Source of the DNA: Gemmatimonadota bacterium
Lineage (GTDB): Bacteria > Gemmatimonadota > Gemmatimonadetes > Gemmatimonadales > GWC2-71-9
Assembly (NCBI GenBank): GCA_003220795.1
Contig: QHTK01000072.1
Span: 1-32,363 of the forward strand
Reading direction: 5' to 3'
DNA length: 32,363 bases
In this document: positions 32,240 through 32,363 of the stretch, one piece after another
Position numbering within the stretch: position 1 is the stretch's first letter
Layout: the number at the start of each line of letters is the position of its first letter
Notes under the pieces: model-generated
What the model was told of the DNA's origin: nothing
The model's input: only the letters and a program-made list of their open reading frames with translations
The model's database searches: none
Program-made: the position numbers and the translations under genes

Positions 32240-32363
32240 CCAGCCTGGCCCAGCAGGGCCCGGTACACCTCGAGGTCGCGTGTGCTGAAACACACAAAGC
32301 GCACCAGCTCGACCGACGTCGGCCGCTGCAGGGCGGCGCGCACCGTCTCCACCGCGATGCGGG
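32236..32363 (-). CDS. Macro-domain protein, C-terminal end (partial)
   Basis: The last 42 codons of a gene that begins beyond the window. The residues RIAVETVRAALQ, then VELVRFVCFSTRDLEVYRALL, match the C-terminal helix-strand-helix of macro domains, which bind or hydrolyse ADP-ribose derivatives such as O-acetyl-ADP-ribose. The catalytic region is outside the window, so activity cannot be judged. Confidence 0.7.
   Translation of the reverse strand, partial: RIAVETVRAALQRPTSVELVRFVCFSTRDLEVYRALLGQAG

Overview
The window is a very GC-rich, densely packed bacterial chromosomal segment. No phage, transposon, CRISPR or RNA gene other than a riboswitch was seen. The gene set suggests a Gemmatimonadota-like bacterium or a similar deep-branching Gram-negative: a GWxTD-domain lipoprotein beside an Slt-type transglycosylase, a DUF4382 lipoprotein, a short-form ThiC, a soluble Ser/Thr kinase, a matrixin-type protease and a type IV pilin. 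That placement is inference from gene content; no marker here proves the phylum.

Layout. (1) 1-2.1 kb: peptide deformylase, then a TPP riboswitch and thiC. (2) 2.1-5.8 kb: a degraded secreted-protein remnant, a cyclase-family hydrolase translationally coupled to a truncated MtfA-like protein, and a short TetR regulator with a clear operator. Divergent from these is a two-gene operon of a zinc-ribbon membrane protein and a site-2-type (M50) protease. (3) 5.9-9.7 kb: 7Fe ferredoxin, a thioesterase-alpha/beta-hydrolase fusion coupled to a PLP enzyme, a 56-aa protein and RNase D. (4) 9.7-12.7 kb, minus strand: AmmeMemoRadiSam-type radical SAM enzyme, serine hydrolase, DCC thiol oxidoreductase and a SufT/MIP18-like protein, tightly overlapping. 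(5) 12.7-16.6 kb: matrixin protease divergent from an MMPL/RND transporter, then a DUF4031-like protein and a type IV prepilin. (6) 16.7-24.4 kb: DNA polymerase I, cold-shock protein, lytic transglycosylase with GWxTD lipoprotein, and a divergent Ser/Thr kinase. (7) 24.4-28.1 kb: pyrE coupled to a sigma-54 activator, then a textbook sigma-54 promoter driving a lipoprotein and a TPR protein. (8) 28.1-32.4 kb: DUF4382 lipoprotein, orphan chemoreceptor, AraC-type regulator with a receiver-like N-terminus, a small membrane protein and the end of a macro-domain protein.

How genes work together. Several neighbours are coupled by 4-nt GTGA or ATGA stop/start overlaps (MtfA'-cyclase, PLP enzyme-fusion hydrolase, GWxTD-slt, pyrE-sigma-54 activator). 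Three convergent pairs share the same CTAG tetranucleotide as both stop codons, and one more pair abuts as TGA|TCA.

The most notable signals are regulatory. A perfect -24/-12 sigma-54 promoter lies directly behind a sigma-54 activator gene. A 10-bp-arm palindrome occupies the pyrE leader. A three-half-site operator precedes tetR. A recurrent arrangement puts a -10 box (TAnnnT, or CATATT in one case) 6-11 nt before starts that mostly lack Shine-Dalgarno sequences, which points to widespread leaderless transcripts. All functional calls come from motif reading, without database searches.
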